This document shows, piece after piece, positions 43,601 to 52,252 of a DNA stretch of 64,000 nt. The notes under the pieces were generated by a model. That model did no database searches. It saw only the letters and a list, made by a program, of their open reading frames with translations, and was not told the DNA's origin. Each line of letters starts with the position of its first letter. Positions within the stretch are counted from its first letter, which is position 1. The stretch comes from Rhizoclosmatium globosum (taxonomy: Eukaryota > Chytridiomycota > Chytridiomycetes > Chytridiales > Chytriomycetaceae): contig MCGO01000069.1 of the NCBI GenBank assembly GCA_002104985.1, forward strand, positions 1-64,000. The letters are read 5' to 3'. Position numbers and translations under genes: made by a program.

Positions 43601-44698
43601 AACGGCTACTACGACTTGACAGATGTTCTTATGGAGGATCCAACTCCAGAAACGGATTCTGACGTCGAAATTATTGCCGAGCCTCCCACTTACGTTGAAA
43701 CCATTCGTTCTACTGCAAATCCTACGGGTTATGGGACTGGTTTGTCAACCAAACCTTGCTTCTACTGTAAAAAGGGACATCCACTGTCGTCATGCTTCTT
43801 GTTAGCAAAACATAAGTCTATGGGGCTTGCGGTGGGTATTGACGATAAAGGAAAGCTTCGTTGGCAATTGACTAAAGTTGATGGTGGTTGGGATTTTGGT
43901 CCTCTTGTTGAAGGTCATTCTAATGGAGCGGTGGAGGTGACGTTTTCTGGATCTCGTAATGCTGCGCCAAGGTCCTCAGAAGCTGCTACCAGTTCTGGCT
44001 CTTCTGGCAGTCCTGTGACTTCTCGTGGAATTGCAAGCCGACTTGGTAACGGGCCTGTGAGTAATGCACCTACTCGCCCTTCAATCTCGTCGCGTCTTGG
44101 TGCTCGCGCGCGCCGTGGAACTTCCTCCTATTTTGTGGAAATTGAAGTCCTTGCTAACGAGTTGGACGAGGGTGACACTGATGATGACGATGGAGTTTCT
44201 AAGGATAATCGTGTGCGATGTCTTGTAATTGCAACATCCCCACGTTGCATTGTACTTCTTGGTGGTCGTATTCTTGTTTCGGCTGTTCTTGATACTGGAT
44301 CTCAAATTTGTACAATTGCGAGATCAATCCTGGACAAGATTGCAGATCTTTGCGGCGTTCATGACGCGTCTACAGTCAATATGCGTTCTGCACATGGAGA
44401 TGTGCGTCAACTTGCTGGTCTCGCAGTGATTCCAGTCCATCTTCACGGATTCGTCTATCACGTTCAGTGTTGGATTGTTGATGACACTGCCAAAGGAGTA
44501 AAGTGTCCTTACCAGATGCTTCTTGGACAACCGTTCATCCAGCTTGCTAGAATGCACATGTGGTGCGAGGAAAGCGGTGATATGTGGGCAAAAGTCTTCT
44601 GTCCTACTACTGATGCCGTCTTGCGTTTCAAGATTGCAGACCGTCTCCACCCAGACAATCAGTACAGCTTGCAAGGATTCCGTCTCTCTCGTGGTTAA
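40619..44698 (+). CDS. gag-pr: Retrotransposon Gag-protease polyprotein with two zinc-knuckle modules
   Basis: 1359 aa from the ATG at 40,619. N-terminal part (KIEQFHGFDVDKWSDWFRLY...) resembles retrotransposon capsid regions. A CCHC knuckle C-x2-C-x4-H-x4-C lies near residue 313 (CWYCHEPNHRPGTC) followed by KLRW; a second, slightly shorter knuckle C-x2-C-x3-H-x4-C lies near residue 1047 (CFYCKKGHPLSSC), also followed about 33 residues on by KLRW and a Trp-containing segment. Between them are Pro/Ala/Lys-rich linkers and helical parts. The C-terminus is an aspartic protease with the catalytic VLDTGSQ (Asp near residue 1225) and the MLLGQPF motif. Gag packs the RNA; the protease processes the polyprotein. 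It is about three times the usual Gag length. Confidence 0.9.
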   Translation: MLNPGALVANALKIEQFHGFDVDKWSDWFRLYVTYAKAMGGSNQDREWVLLAIQGATIQDSAIRADATAWVATQDAAGIPVSLEDFLQHMRLQYASGNKKVTSSDVLSTIKNYGVFPPESPHWGNVVAAGIAKRSKMSNPGQFPDNELVKAVLGEMRFDMNQAVLATMDAQRNQVDLARASQGEQPLDPDREYTLDELQSALVRFVNRAANLPFRQGAAETPVTPPVPVPPVATGSAPPVFPSSNLRVPSSQSRAATPASTIQPNINELSDLMSKLSILLQMPTSEVINGLANVGILEADVDVDAFDLKNIICWYCHEPNHRPGTCPHLDSDIRGGAPVAIDATKKLRWKIMSLSGTGAFEWGEYVKGSKMGARANVIKENQDPDWFSKARAKALASNTVGVNYGNVEVSMLSSVFDEKFHSPPTEESTSKFHSPVPLAPLVAAKSSVNFAPIIRSTVASGSTKSAVLRPKLDISRVTPKQVDCALVAMGVTQAGEMVRVSDVLDTVIDLFYTGEAQVAPAIRTRGNVTIPWPPAPGQETLPVRESPRDKAAPYAVPFREGPRRSTELSDSDEEMDNAQPTNAAPTPKVVPPTTAVLPATAPSASTKKPKKERKKATAAPAPTSTKEEPEPVALSQEQLNALVTELLEAQWGLGISLRSLLGSSAELRKAFVERLRSRRTSPAANADIIKGLSLTLDSWGFEVADAELGTIESCVLEEFGPFCEDGTPDERPGETTADYLERFKRYYEVLEAAKKACGSGSGLNSEPEAMKDDLPDSAKDIMADFSDSLSAVLDAMNHYYDVGDLSASEFSRNLLQKFQSASSKVMDKFAPHTSRYATVPSETPHLMPDLNNAYIELRDSRHPAPRAGKVIGPSVVIQGGMLSADDVKDVIEALHSESRHWDANSIPSCLKLPGAARLSKDLHSAASLSSSSTRTLPIETPASASSSGPSTGPFPQSTNAKGKQRAVPLDEPIRVPGSKGSPGFVAPRKVDDCGNGYYDLTDVLMEDPTPETDSDVEIIAEPPTYVETIRSTANPTGYGTGLSTKPCFYCKKGHPLSSCFLLAKHKSMGLAVGIDDKGKLRWQLTKVDGGWDFGPLVEGHSNGAVEVTFSGSRNAAPRSSEAATSSGSSGSPVTSRGIASRLGNGPVSNAPTRPSISSRLGARARRGTSSYFVEIEVLANELDEGDTDDDDGVSKDNRVRCLVIATSPRCIVLLGGRILVSAVLDTGSQICTIARSILDKIADLCGVHDASTVNMRSAHGDVRQLAGLAVIPVHLHGFVYHVQCWIVDDTAKGVKCPYQMLLGQPFIQLARMHMWCEESGDMWAKVFCPTTDAVLRFKIADRLHPDNQYSLQGFRLSRG

Positions 44699-45042
44699 GT
44701 TGCGTTTTTGGACATTCTAGCTTTTCATTTCCTTCTGTAGTTGTGTTCTCTTGCCATTTCTTACCTTCATTTTCTATCTCTGGTTTTTATCGCATGGGCG
44801 GTTTCTCCATTTCTTTTTTTTGGTCATTAGCTTGTTGCTGTTTTGGTGGAAATTTTGCAGGTTCTTCAAACCTGATCGGAAGTTGATCAAAAACACAAAA
44901 AGTAAAAGACTTGTACCCTACACCCTCTCCACCTGGACTGACTCTCTTGAGTACTACTTGTGCTACATTCATTGCGGCAAGTCCCTGTCCTCACTACTGG
45001 TTTCAATTGTCTCCCTGGTATTAGCTTGTATTGGTGCGCTCG
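44699..45042 (+). other. Gap between gag-pr and pol
   Basis: 344 bp with stops in the frames of both flanking ORFs. A GT-AG pair could be drawn (AG at 44,859-44,860 in TTTTGCAG and at 45,023-45,024 in GTATTAG), so pol may be expressed by splicing; reinitiation is the alternative. An overlapping frame 44,751-45,098 encodes hydrophobic runs but no known domain. Confidence 0.4.
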
Positions 45043-48000
45043 ATGGTATCCAGCAAGCAAAGTGGATACCCTCTACAGGTTTGCAGCTCCAGTTCTGATG
45101 GTGCTACTGGCTGGCAAACAGAGTCGTGGGACTCATACTACCATTCTGTGGACGCGGCCAATGCTGCTGCCTCCAACTCTGTCACTTCTGGCTCTGGTTG
45201 GGTATCCAACGTGTCTGATATTTGTTATCCAAGAGCTACCACGCGTCATCTTCGAAGATTGGATGCAATCGCACAAGATGAGTCTGTCTCCCAAGTAGTA
45301 ACCTTCACGCACGACGCTTCCGCCTACTCTGTGCTGCAGATTGCGGATACCCTCTCACGTGACGGCTATGTTGATTCTTGGTTGGATTTTGAAGTGTTGC
45401 AGCATTGTATCTCGCGGTTGGATGCTACGTATCAATGGAATGCCGGAATCGCTATTGACGTTCATACTATGTACAAACCTGTCTCGCGTAAGGTACGCCC
45501 AGCTACGGAGATGCTTCCTGACGGGGCTGCTCCACTTGGTTGGGATGCTCCTGACCGGCAAGTTGATCCTATTGGTCTTTCTGACGAGCGTATGGACACA
45601 CTCTGCTCCGATGCCGACTGGCTTTCCCCAACAGAACTGGTGCTATTGAAATCTATGCTTCGAGAAGAAGCTGCTGCGTTTTCATTCACTATTGGTAGCC
45701 GTGGTCGCGTCAAGCCAGAGTTCTGCGAGCCTGTCAAGATTCATACTGTGGAACACAAGTGTTGGAAGTTCAAGCCACGTAAGATTCCATACCAACAAAT
45801 GGAAGCTTTAATCAAGCTGCTACGCGAGAAGCTTGATGCCAACATTATGGAGCCTTGTTTTGGACCATATGCTGCCAGTTTCTTCCTTGTTCCTAAAAAG
45901 GACGGCTCACTTCGTTTCATCCAGGATTTACAACCGTTGAATCGAGTCACTATTCGCGATGCTGGTATTCCACCGGCAGCGGAGGAAGTCATTAATGAAT
46001 ATACAGGTCTGGCCATTTACTCTCCACTTGATTGCCACTCTTGGTATGACCAGTTCACCTTGGATCCATCTAGTCGTGACCTAACTGCTATTGCGACTCC
46101 TCTTGGTTTGATGCGGATGGTAACACTTCCGCAAGGGTGGACTAATTCGGTTGCCATTGCTCAACGTGCTTCGGTCAAGATTCTCCAGCCGTTTGTTCCG
46201 CATCTGGTCAGACCCTTTGTGGACGACTATGTTGTGAAAGGCCCTAAGACTCATGAAGCTGATTCTACTCTTGTGATGCCAGGAGTTCGCAAGTTTGTTG
46301 CCGATCATATTGGTAACCTGCGTTCCATCCTTCAACGTGTTCAAGAGTCTGGAGCTACGCTATCAGGACTGAAGTCTCGTTTTTGTAGTCGCAGCTGTGA
46401 AGTTTTGGGTCACCTTTGTGCTTCTGATGGTCGCCGACCTGGTTCCAAGGTCAAGAGACTCACTAATTGGGGTCCACTGCAAACAGTTACAGATATTCGG
46501 TCGTTCCTTGGTCTTGCCAACGTTTTCCGCAAGTATATTCCTCGGTTTGCACTTCGGGCACATACGCTCTTTTCCATGCTTCGGAAGGGCGCGGATCTTG
46601 AAGCGAATAGCGAAGCCATTGAATCCGAGAAGCAGGATTTGTGTGCCGCGCTGACAGCTTATCCAGTCCTTCGCGCTATTCGATATGATGTGGGAGCAGG
46701 TAACAGGTTTGTCACTGTTGACAGCTCTCCAATTGGATGGGGAGCATGGCTTGGTCAAGAGGAAGACGGTGATCGCCATGCGGTCATATTTGTTTCTGGA
46801 CGATTTAGTGATGTTGAGGCGCGTATGCCGCAACACAAACGGGAGATCCTTGGATGTTTGAATGCGCTGAAGGCGCTCCACATTTACATTTGGGGATCGG
46901 AGTTTGTTTTGGAAACGGATGCTAAAGCTGTGGTGGGGTCAATTGATAAGGTTGCAACACTCGACGAGACTTGCAAGCGGTGGCTTCTGGGAATTCGATC
47001 CTACCATCCAGTCGCAATCCTCCATGTTCATGGAAAAGACAACAAGGTTTCTGACGCTCTTAGTCGCGCTCCAGACTTCTGGAACGACTCGGATGAAGAA
47101 TCAGATTTGGAGTCACATGTGGACAATGTTCTTGGTCTTGTGGTTGAGGTGGACGTCACAACTCTATCTGTTATCAGTTGGAATGTCAATTCTATCCGAA
47201 GTGCTGCCAAGAAGATGGGCGAGTTGTTTGGGCTGTTTCTTCTGAAACATGACATCATCTTTTTGCAGGAAACACGCATGGGTCGAGCAAGTTTCGACAA
47301 GTTGCAGGGACTGGATTACAAGGCAACACACTTTGCCTATTATTCTGACTATCCTGTGGAGTGTGATGACAATGGGGTCCCACTGAAAGGCGCATATGGT
47401 TCTGGTATGAACGGTGTTGCTATTCTTGTTCGCAAGGGGTTGTTTGCTTCGGACTATGCGGACGAAGCACACAATTGCTTTTCTGGTTGGTCTGTTACGC
47501 TGATGGAAGGTCGGTTTATCGCAATCAAGTTTGGCGCAATAATTCTTACGTCCATCTACTTCCCTGCGGCAATTGCTGGAAGAGAGTTCCGTGTTCCCTA
47601 CAAGCTTCGATTCATGGAAGCGGCTCTACAGGAGCTCAAGTCTTACAGGGATCGTGGATTAAAAGTGATTGCTGGATGTGATTGGAATGTGTCGCGTCTG
47701 GATATTGACATTCATCCCGCGCTGATTCGTCTTATTGGATCAGGATTCTCTCCTGTTGAGAGAAATCTACTTGGCCAGTTGTGCTTCGAGTTTCAAGATT
47801 CTTTCCGCGTTTGTCACCAAAATGTTGTTTCATATACAACCTGGTGGCATCCAGACAGACGTCAGAATCAAGGTTTCCGCTTTGATGGCATTCTTGTTGA
47901 CCTGTCTTTGCTTGTTTTGGACGCATCCCATGTACACGAAGTTCGAGGCTCAGATCATTGCCCTGTCTTTGCAAGAATTCAGCTTCCTTTCCCATCTGTT

Positions 48001-49458
48001 GAGGTTTTGAAGTGGTCCTGGGACGACTGTGAAAAGTGGTGGGACTCAGAACTTTATGATGAAGATGTGGTGGACGTGAAAAATACTATCAAGAAGCTTG
48101 GATTGTCTGGTCGTCTCGCGGCCGTCTACTGGTTTTTGGTTCTTGGCAAACTCCCTCCTGGAATGGATGCTGAATCTGTGGAAGCCATCTTACGTCAAAG
48201 CTCTCTTTACCTTGTTCAAGACGATCTTCTCTTCCGAAAGCCTCCAGACAACCAGAATAGTCCCCCGCGACGTGTTGTTTGTCATCGAGACGAAAAAGAC
48301 TTTATTATCAAGCAATCCCATGAAGGTTTTGGTGGAGGACATCGGAGTGTGCATGGAACTGTTGCCAAGATTTCTGCACGATACTGGTGGCAAGGCATCT
48401 GGGAGGAAGCTGCTGCTCACATCAAGTTTTGTGACCCGTGTCAGCGTCATAATCCCATCCGCTACTATGAACCGCTTGAAGTGCAAAAGGATTCACTTTT
48501 CCATGGTTTGTTCCGCCGTTGGTATGTTGACCTTGTCGCAATTGAAGGAACATACCTTGCACTCTACAGCGAAGAAATTTCTGGCTGGCTCGAAGCAGGC
48601 TACTTCAAGGGAAAGTCTGCTGCGCCCATTGTCCGCGACTTTGAACGCCAAGTTATTTCCCGATATGGAGTACCGGTTGAGGTTGTTATTGATGGAGGGG
48701 AACTGAGTGGGAGCGCATTGGCTGATAAGGCCAAAGAGCTCCTGTTCAACTGTCGCATCGTTATGGCCTATGGACAACAAGCAAATGGCAAAGTTGAACG
48801 CGCAAACGTCCCCATTGTCAGTGCCCTAGCCAAGGTTTGTGGTAGCAAACCTCGCAGGTGGGTCAAACACATTTGGGCTGCACTTTGGGCTTCTCGTATC
48901 ACTGTGAGCCGAACCACTGGAATGAGTCCCTATGAGCTCCTATTTGGTCAAGAGCCAGTTCTGCCAATGGAGTTTGTAATTGAGTCTTACGCAGTGATCC
49001 ATTGGGAATCTGTTACTTCGACCGAAGATTTGATTGCAGCTCGAATTCGAATTCTTGAACGACGTTCTGCTGACATTGAACTTGCTCGTGAACGGATTAT
49101 TGTTGCTCGAGAGCAACGCGCCAAGCAGTTTAATCGCAACCACCGTCTACGTCCTGAGTCGGAACTCATTGCTGAAGGCGACCTGGTTATTGTGCGTGAT
49201 TCTAAGTTGGATAATATGTTAGGAGCCAAAATGCGTTGGAGATATTGTGGGCCATACTGGGTGGTCCGCATTGGGCACAATGCTTACTTCTTGTCTGAAA
49301 TGGATGGTACACACTTGAAGAAGGCGGTTCACGGTTCTCGTGTTAAGCTTTACCACAAGAAAGGAGCCACTGAAGACTTCCCAACCTCTCTTTTGCAGGA
49401 AGAAGAGGAACTATTGGGTGTTGAAGTTGGGTTGTTTGAGTACGAGCGTTTGTACTAA
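45043..49458 (+). CDS. pol: Retrotransposon Pol: RT, RNase H, EEP endonuclease domain, integrase
   Basis: 1471 aa from the ATG at 45,043 in one uninterrupted frame. Reverse transcriptase: PCFGPYAASFFLVPKKDGS, then catalytic FVDD (Asp near 394). RNase H: VDSSPIGWGAW (Asp 560), HKREI, LETDAKAV, SDALSRAP. Residues about 707-983 form an EEP domain with every family motif: SWNVNSIR (Asn 714), FLQET (Glu 743), YGSGMNGVAIL, CDWN (Asp 880/Asn 882), RFDGILVD, GSDHCPV (Asp 971/His 972). Integrase: zinc finger H...H...C-x2-C (about 1092-1135), core YVDLV, VIDGG (Asp 1217), KVERA (Glu 1252, 34 residues between), and a GPY-like CGPYWVVRI near 1402. The EEP insert has no place in the usual Ty3/gypsy Pol. 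Confidence 0.93.
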   Translation: MVSSKQSGYPLQVCSSSSDGATGWQTESWDSYYHSVDAANAAASNSVTSGSGWVSNVSDICYPRATTRHLRRLDAIAQDESVSQVVTFTHDASAYSVLQIADTLSRDGYVDSWLDFEVLQHCISRLDATYQWNAGIAIDVHTMYKPVSRKVRPATEMLPDGAAPLGWDAPDRQVDPIGLSDERMDTLCSDADWLSPTELVLLKSMLREEAAAFSFTIGSRGRVKPEFCEPVKIHTVEHKCWKFKPRKIPYQQMEALIKLLREKLDANIMEPCFGPYAASFFLVPKKDGSLRFIQDLQPLNRVTIRDAGIPPAAEEVINEYTGLAIYSPLDCHSWYDQFTLDPSSRDLTAIATPLGLMRMVTLPQGWTNSVAIAQRASVKILQPFVPHLVRPFVDDYVVKGPKTHEADSTLVMPGVRKFVADHIGNLRSILQRVQESGATLSGLKSRFCSRSCEVLGHLCASDGRRPGSKVKRLTNWGPLQTVTDIRSFLGLANVFRKYIPRFALRAHTLFSMLRKGADLEANSEAIESEKQDLCAALTAYPVLRAIRYDVGAGNRFVTVDSSPIGWGAWLGQEEDGDRHAVIFVSGRFSDVEARMPQHKREILGCLNALKALHIYIWGSEFVLETDAKAVVGSIDKVATLDETCKRWLLGIRSYHPVAILHVHGKDNKVSDALSRAPDFWNDSDEESDLESHVDNVLGLVVEVDVTTLSVISWNVNSIRSAAKKMGELFGLFLLKHDIIFLQETRMGRASFDKLQGLDYKATHFAYYSDYPVECDDNGVPLKGAYGSGMNGVAILVRKGLFASDYADEAHNCFSGWSVTLMEGRFIAIKFGAIILTSIYFPAAIAGREFRVPYKLRFMEAALQELKSYRDRGLKVIAGCDWNVSRLDIDIHPALIRLIGSGFSPVERNLLGQLCFEFQDSFRVCHQNVVSYTTWWHPDRRQNQGFRFDGILVDLSLLVLDASHVHEVRGSDHCPVFARIQLPFPSVEVLKWSWDDCEKWWDSELYDEDVVDVKNTIKKLGLSGRLAAVYWFLVLGKLPPGMDAESVEAILRQSSLYLVQDDLLFRKPPDNQNSPPRRVVCHRDEKDFIIKQSHEGFGGGHRSVHGTVAKISARYWWQGIWEEAAAHIKFCDPCQRHNPIRYYEPLEVQKDSLFHGLFRRWYVDLVAIEGTYLALYSEEISGWLEAGYFKGKSAAPIVRDFERQVISRYGVPVEVVIDGGELSGSALADKAKELLFNCRIVMAYGQQANGKVERANVPIVSALAKVCGSKPRRWVKHIWAALWASRITVSRTTGMSPYELLFGQEPVLPMEFVIESYAVIHWESVTSTEDLIAARIRILERRSADIELARERIIVAREQRAKQFNRNHRLRPESELIAEGDLVIVRDSKLDNMLGAKMRWRYCGPYWVVRIGHNAYFLSEMDGTHLKKAVHGSRVKLYHKKGATEDFPTSLLQEEEELLGVEVGLFEYERLY

Positions 49459-49508
49459 TCCACCCGCAGTCCTCGTCGGGGTTACCATTTTCTTTTGGTT
49501 TGTCAGCC

Positions 49509-49990
49509 TGTGGGCGAGCGCCTTTTGCTCTCGCCTATCCCTTTCTTCTTGTTTTACTGTCGGAGTTGTTTCTTTCTTTTGTTTTATCTCCAGTTCCATT
49601 TCAGTCTTATACGTGGTCTTTCCCTTTTCATTTTGTTGGACCGAGTTTTCTTGGTGTGTTGTTGGAAATTGGTGGTGCGAGGTTCAGCAGGTTCAAGTGG
49701 GATTCAAGACCACTCTATCTCCCCACTTTATTCTAAATTACCCAATCTAAATAAATGGGAGAAGTTACCCAAAAACAGAGCAAGTGGTGTGGTCAAGTCG
49801 ACCGAACCAACCTACCACCCGCAAGACCTTCGAGTCTCAACGAGGTCACCCGCACCCTCGGGTCGCTCAGCTCGACCGCAGCCCGTGTTCTCGATCACTG
49901 TGCACCGCCATGGGGAAGGGGTACGAGTTACGAAGGCACTATCGAGTGCTCCCCTCATGGTGGTGGATCGAGTTTCCCTACTGGCCCACA
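49509..49990 (+). repeat. 3' long terminal repeat
   Basis: 482 bp, the same sequence as the 5' LTR as far as read, ending GGCCCACA immediately before the target-site copy GTAG. The 50 bp upstream of it (49,459-49,508) contain no purine run typical of a polypurine tract; the nearest purine-rich stretch is GCAGGAAGAAGAGGAAC near 49,396-49,411 inside pol. Confidence 0.95.
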
Positions 49991-50196
49991 GTAGCAAATC
50001 CCTTAGTTTCAACAATGTTTGGATGTTGGAATGGAGACAAGACTGATGCATCAGACCCAGGCGGAAGCTCCTTCACTGCAACTGGTTCACCATCAAGGGT
50101 CCCAGCATAGACAGTAGCAAGACTACCAATCCCGAAAATTTGATTGAATTCAATCTGAAGCATCTGTGATAAGAGGTCGGCCAGTGGTGGCGGCAT
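49991..50196 (-). pseudogene. Truncated kinase-like gene carrying the retrotransposon
   Basis: Starts at 50196 with a kinase N-lobe: IFGIGSLATVYAG, VAVKELPPGSDAS, FQHPNIVETKGFAT. It is closest to exon 1 of the kinase-LRR gene at 18,008-20,048 (the same TLDGEPVAVKELPPGSDAS). The LTR interrupts it after the GFAT codons and the remainder on the other side is only the VLEGG stub at 38,839-38,856. The catalytic loop, C-lobe and LRRs are absent, so it is a fragment, not a gene that the insertion alone destroyed. Confidence 0.8.
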
Positions 50197-50331
50197 TTGG
50201 AGTTAGATTTGAAGCTTCAACTTCACTCAAGTTAACCAACCCAAGTCACAGACAAACGAAGATGAGAAAATACAATTTATGGATTTACGTATGAAGCAAT
50301 ACTGTATCATACTATTCAAACTATTCAAACA

Positions 50332-52166
50332 CTACAGCTTGTTAAACAACGGCCCGTTTTGCCGTCCAGTCTTAAATCTTCCACGAATAGACACTGGCAA
50401 TGTTCCCTGAAGAAAGTTTTGGTCCAAGTTCCTGAAGTCACGTTTAGAATCACTATGTGAATACGATTCTCTCTTTACAATACGCCTAATCTCGTAAGCT
50501 CCCCTAATTCATTTGGAACCGTACCCGTCAATCCATTGGAATTCAACAACCTAAGAGAATTGAGGTTAACAAAAAACCTTAACTGTACAAGTAAACATAC
50601 AATTTCTCAAGTGCCTGCAGGTTATACACGTTCGCAGATAAAGGACCCGTCAAAGAGTTTTTGGAAAGATTCCTGGTTCAGTTAGTCTCGATTTCTTCTC
50701 TCAAACCGTCATCAAAGATACTCACAATGAAGTCAACCGATACAACGTCCAAACTTCCTCAGGAATCGATCCACTAAACTTGTTATCGCTCAAATCCCTA
50801 TTTGAAGCCCCAATTATCAATGTCCTCACCTCATGACAATAAAGAAAACCACTCAACAACTCGCGCAACTCAGTCAACATCCCAATTTCAGCCGGAATAG
50901 TCCCCGAAAGCTTCTCCCCCGACAATATCAGTGAAACCAACCGATCTTCACGGTTCCACTGAAACATATACCTCGTTTCCGTAGATGGAAACGGAGCCTG
51001 CGCTCTTAAAACGGCTCTTCGAAGTCCAGGCTTGTCATTGATTTTCTTTTTATGTTTCCATTCAACCGGCAGAAAGTCCCAAAGAATGTCAAGATCTGTG
51101 CGGACTTGTCCGTATGAGGGAGGTAGAGTGGTTGGAGGTGGAACAACAAAGGATGATGCAGACGCTGACGAGGAATTTGGGTGATAGGCAGACGACGAGG
51201 ATTGCTGGGATTCAACGTGTGTCAAGTTCAACAAGTGCTCCAAATCGTTGGTGTTGACTTGCTCATAGCTTGGAGGCTCAGGGGCAGGAGATTGTTCCAT
51301 AGCGCCTGAATTGGCTGGAATGGGTTGATTTTCAAGAGCTTGAGCTTCCAACGCAGCCAGGACATCAGCCATTGAAGGCCTCGCCAGAGAATCTTGATCC
51401 CAACAACGTTGAATCAAGTTCCATATCCAATCAGGAACACTCGAATCTTCAGGTCGCGCAGGACGCTTACCAGCAACAACCAACAGTGGAATTACAGACG
51501 GCCGAGCTTTGTGGAATGGAACACACCGAAACACCGTCTCATACATAACCATTCCAAATGAGTACACATCTTGTGCAGTCGTGTAATCAGCTTCAGGATC
51601 AGAACAACATTCCGGAGGAATAAATGCCAAGTGGCTGTCTGGCGTTCGATAAGATCGATACATTCGTTTGAGTTTATAGAACTCAATGTTACTCAATTTG
51701 GCATTTCCATCGAAATCTAAATGGTGGATGTATTAAGTAGGCTTATCATCTTTAAACAGACCAAACCAATCAAAACACATGACGTCTTCAGGTCCCCATG
51801 GACAACTGGATTTGGCAGTTGGTGCAAGTAGGAAAGAGCAGTAGCAATCTGTTTCAGCCAGAGAATGCGACTTGAGAGAGAAGTTGAAGGAGCCGAAGGA
51901 AGCTGTTCTTGAAGGGTAGATGCCATTCTCTCCATGATAACAACTGCCTTTCCTCCTTCAATCAAGAATCCCTTCACATCAACAATGTGAGGATGCTCAA
52001 ACGAGGAAAGGATTGATGCATCACAGCCAGGTGGAAGTTCCTTCACTGCCACAGAAGCGACATCGAGTTCTCCTGCACAAACAGTGGCAAGACTACCACT
52101 TCCAAGAACTTGATCTCGCTGGATGTGAATGGTTTGCGGCGAAAGGTCAACGAGGAGCAATGTCAT
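50332..52166 (-). CDS. Kinase-like/LRR protein 3 (predicted pseudokinase)
   Basis: Exon 1 begins at 52166 and is almost identical to exon 1 of the gene at 16,167-17,920 (GSGSLATVCAG, VAVKELPPG, VVHGDLKTSC). After an intron with an unusual donor (GTTTGG), exon 2 diverges strongly: LSNIEFYKLKRMYRSYRTPDSHLAFIPPE, YSFGMVMYETVFRCVPF, QRCWDQ...ARPSM, Ser-rich linker, DILWDFLPVEW, then L..N.L.G.IP LRRs in small exons ending in GRFKTGRQNGPLFNKL (stop 50332). DFG is replaced by NIE and HGD is kept, so a pseudokinase like its paralogues. The identity of exon 1 with a different exon 2 points to a recombination joint at exon 1/intron 1. Confidence 0.7.
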
Positions 52167-52252
52167 TTGATTGATTGATTTGTTGGTTCAATTTCTTCTC
52201 TCAATTTGATGCATTCATTGTTAAGTTTATTCTAAGCAAAGGGAAGTTTGGT

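Larger units (their letters stand above)
38857..49990 (+). mobile_element. Complete Ty3/gypsy-like LTR retrotransposon with an EEP domain in pol
   Basis: 11,134 bp from TGTGGGC to GCCCACA, with 482-bp LTRs that look identical on reading and a 4-bp target duplication GTAG (38,853-38,856 and 49,991-49,994). Order: LTR, about 1.2 kb leader, Gag with protease (40,619-44,698), 344-bp gap, Pol (45,043-49,458), LTR. The domain order RT, RNase H, (EEP), integrase is that of the Ty3/gypsy superfamily, as is the GPY-like motif after the integrase. Both ORFs are open throughout, so the element is probably young and possibly active. No evident PBS with TGG after the 5' LTR and no clean polypurine tract before the 3' LTR were seen. 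It lies in a truncated kinase-like gene. Confidence 0.93.

Noticed and set aside
47160..47995. EEP domain as a separate LINE inserted into the LTR element
   Set aside because: No LINE reverse transcriptase, poly-A tail or target duplication lies around it, and the Pol frame is continuous on both sides.
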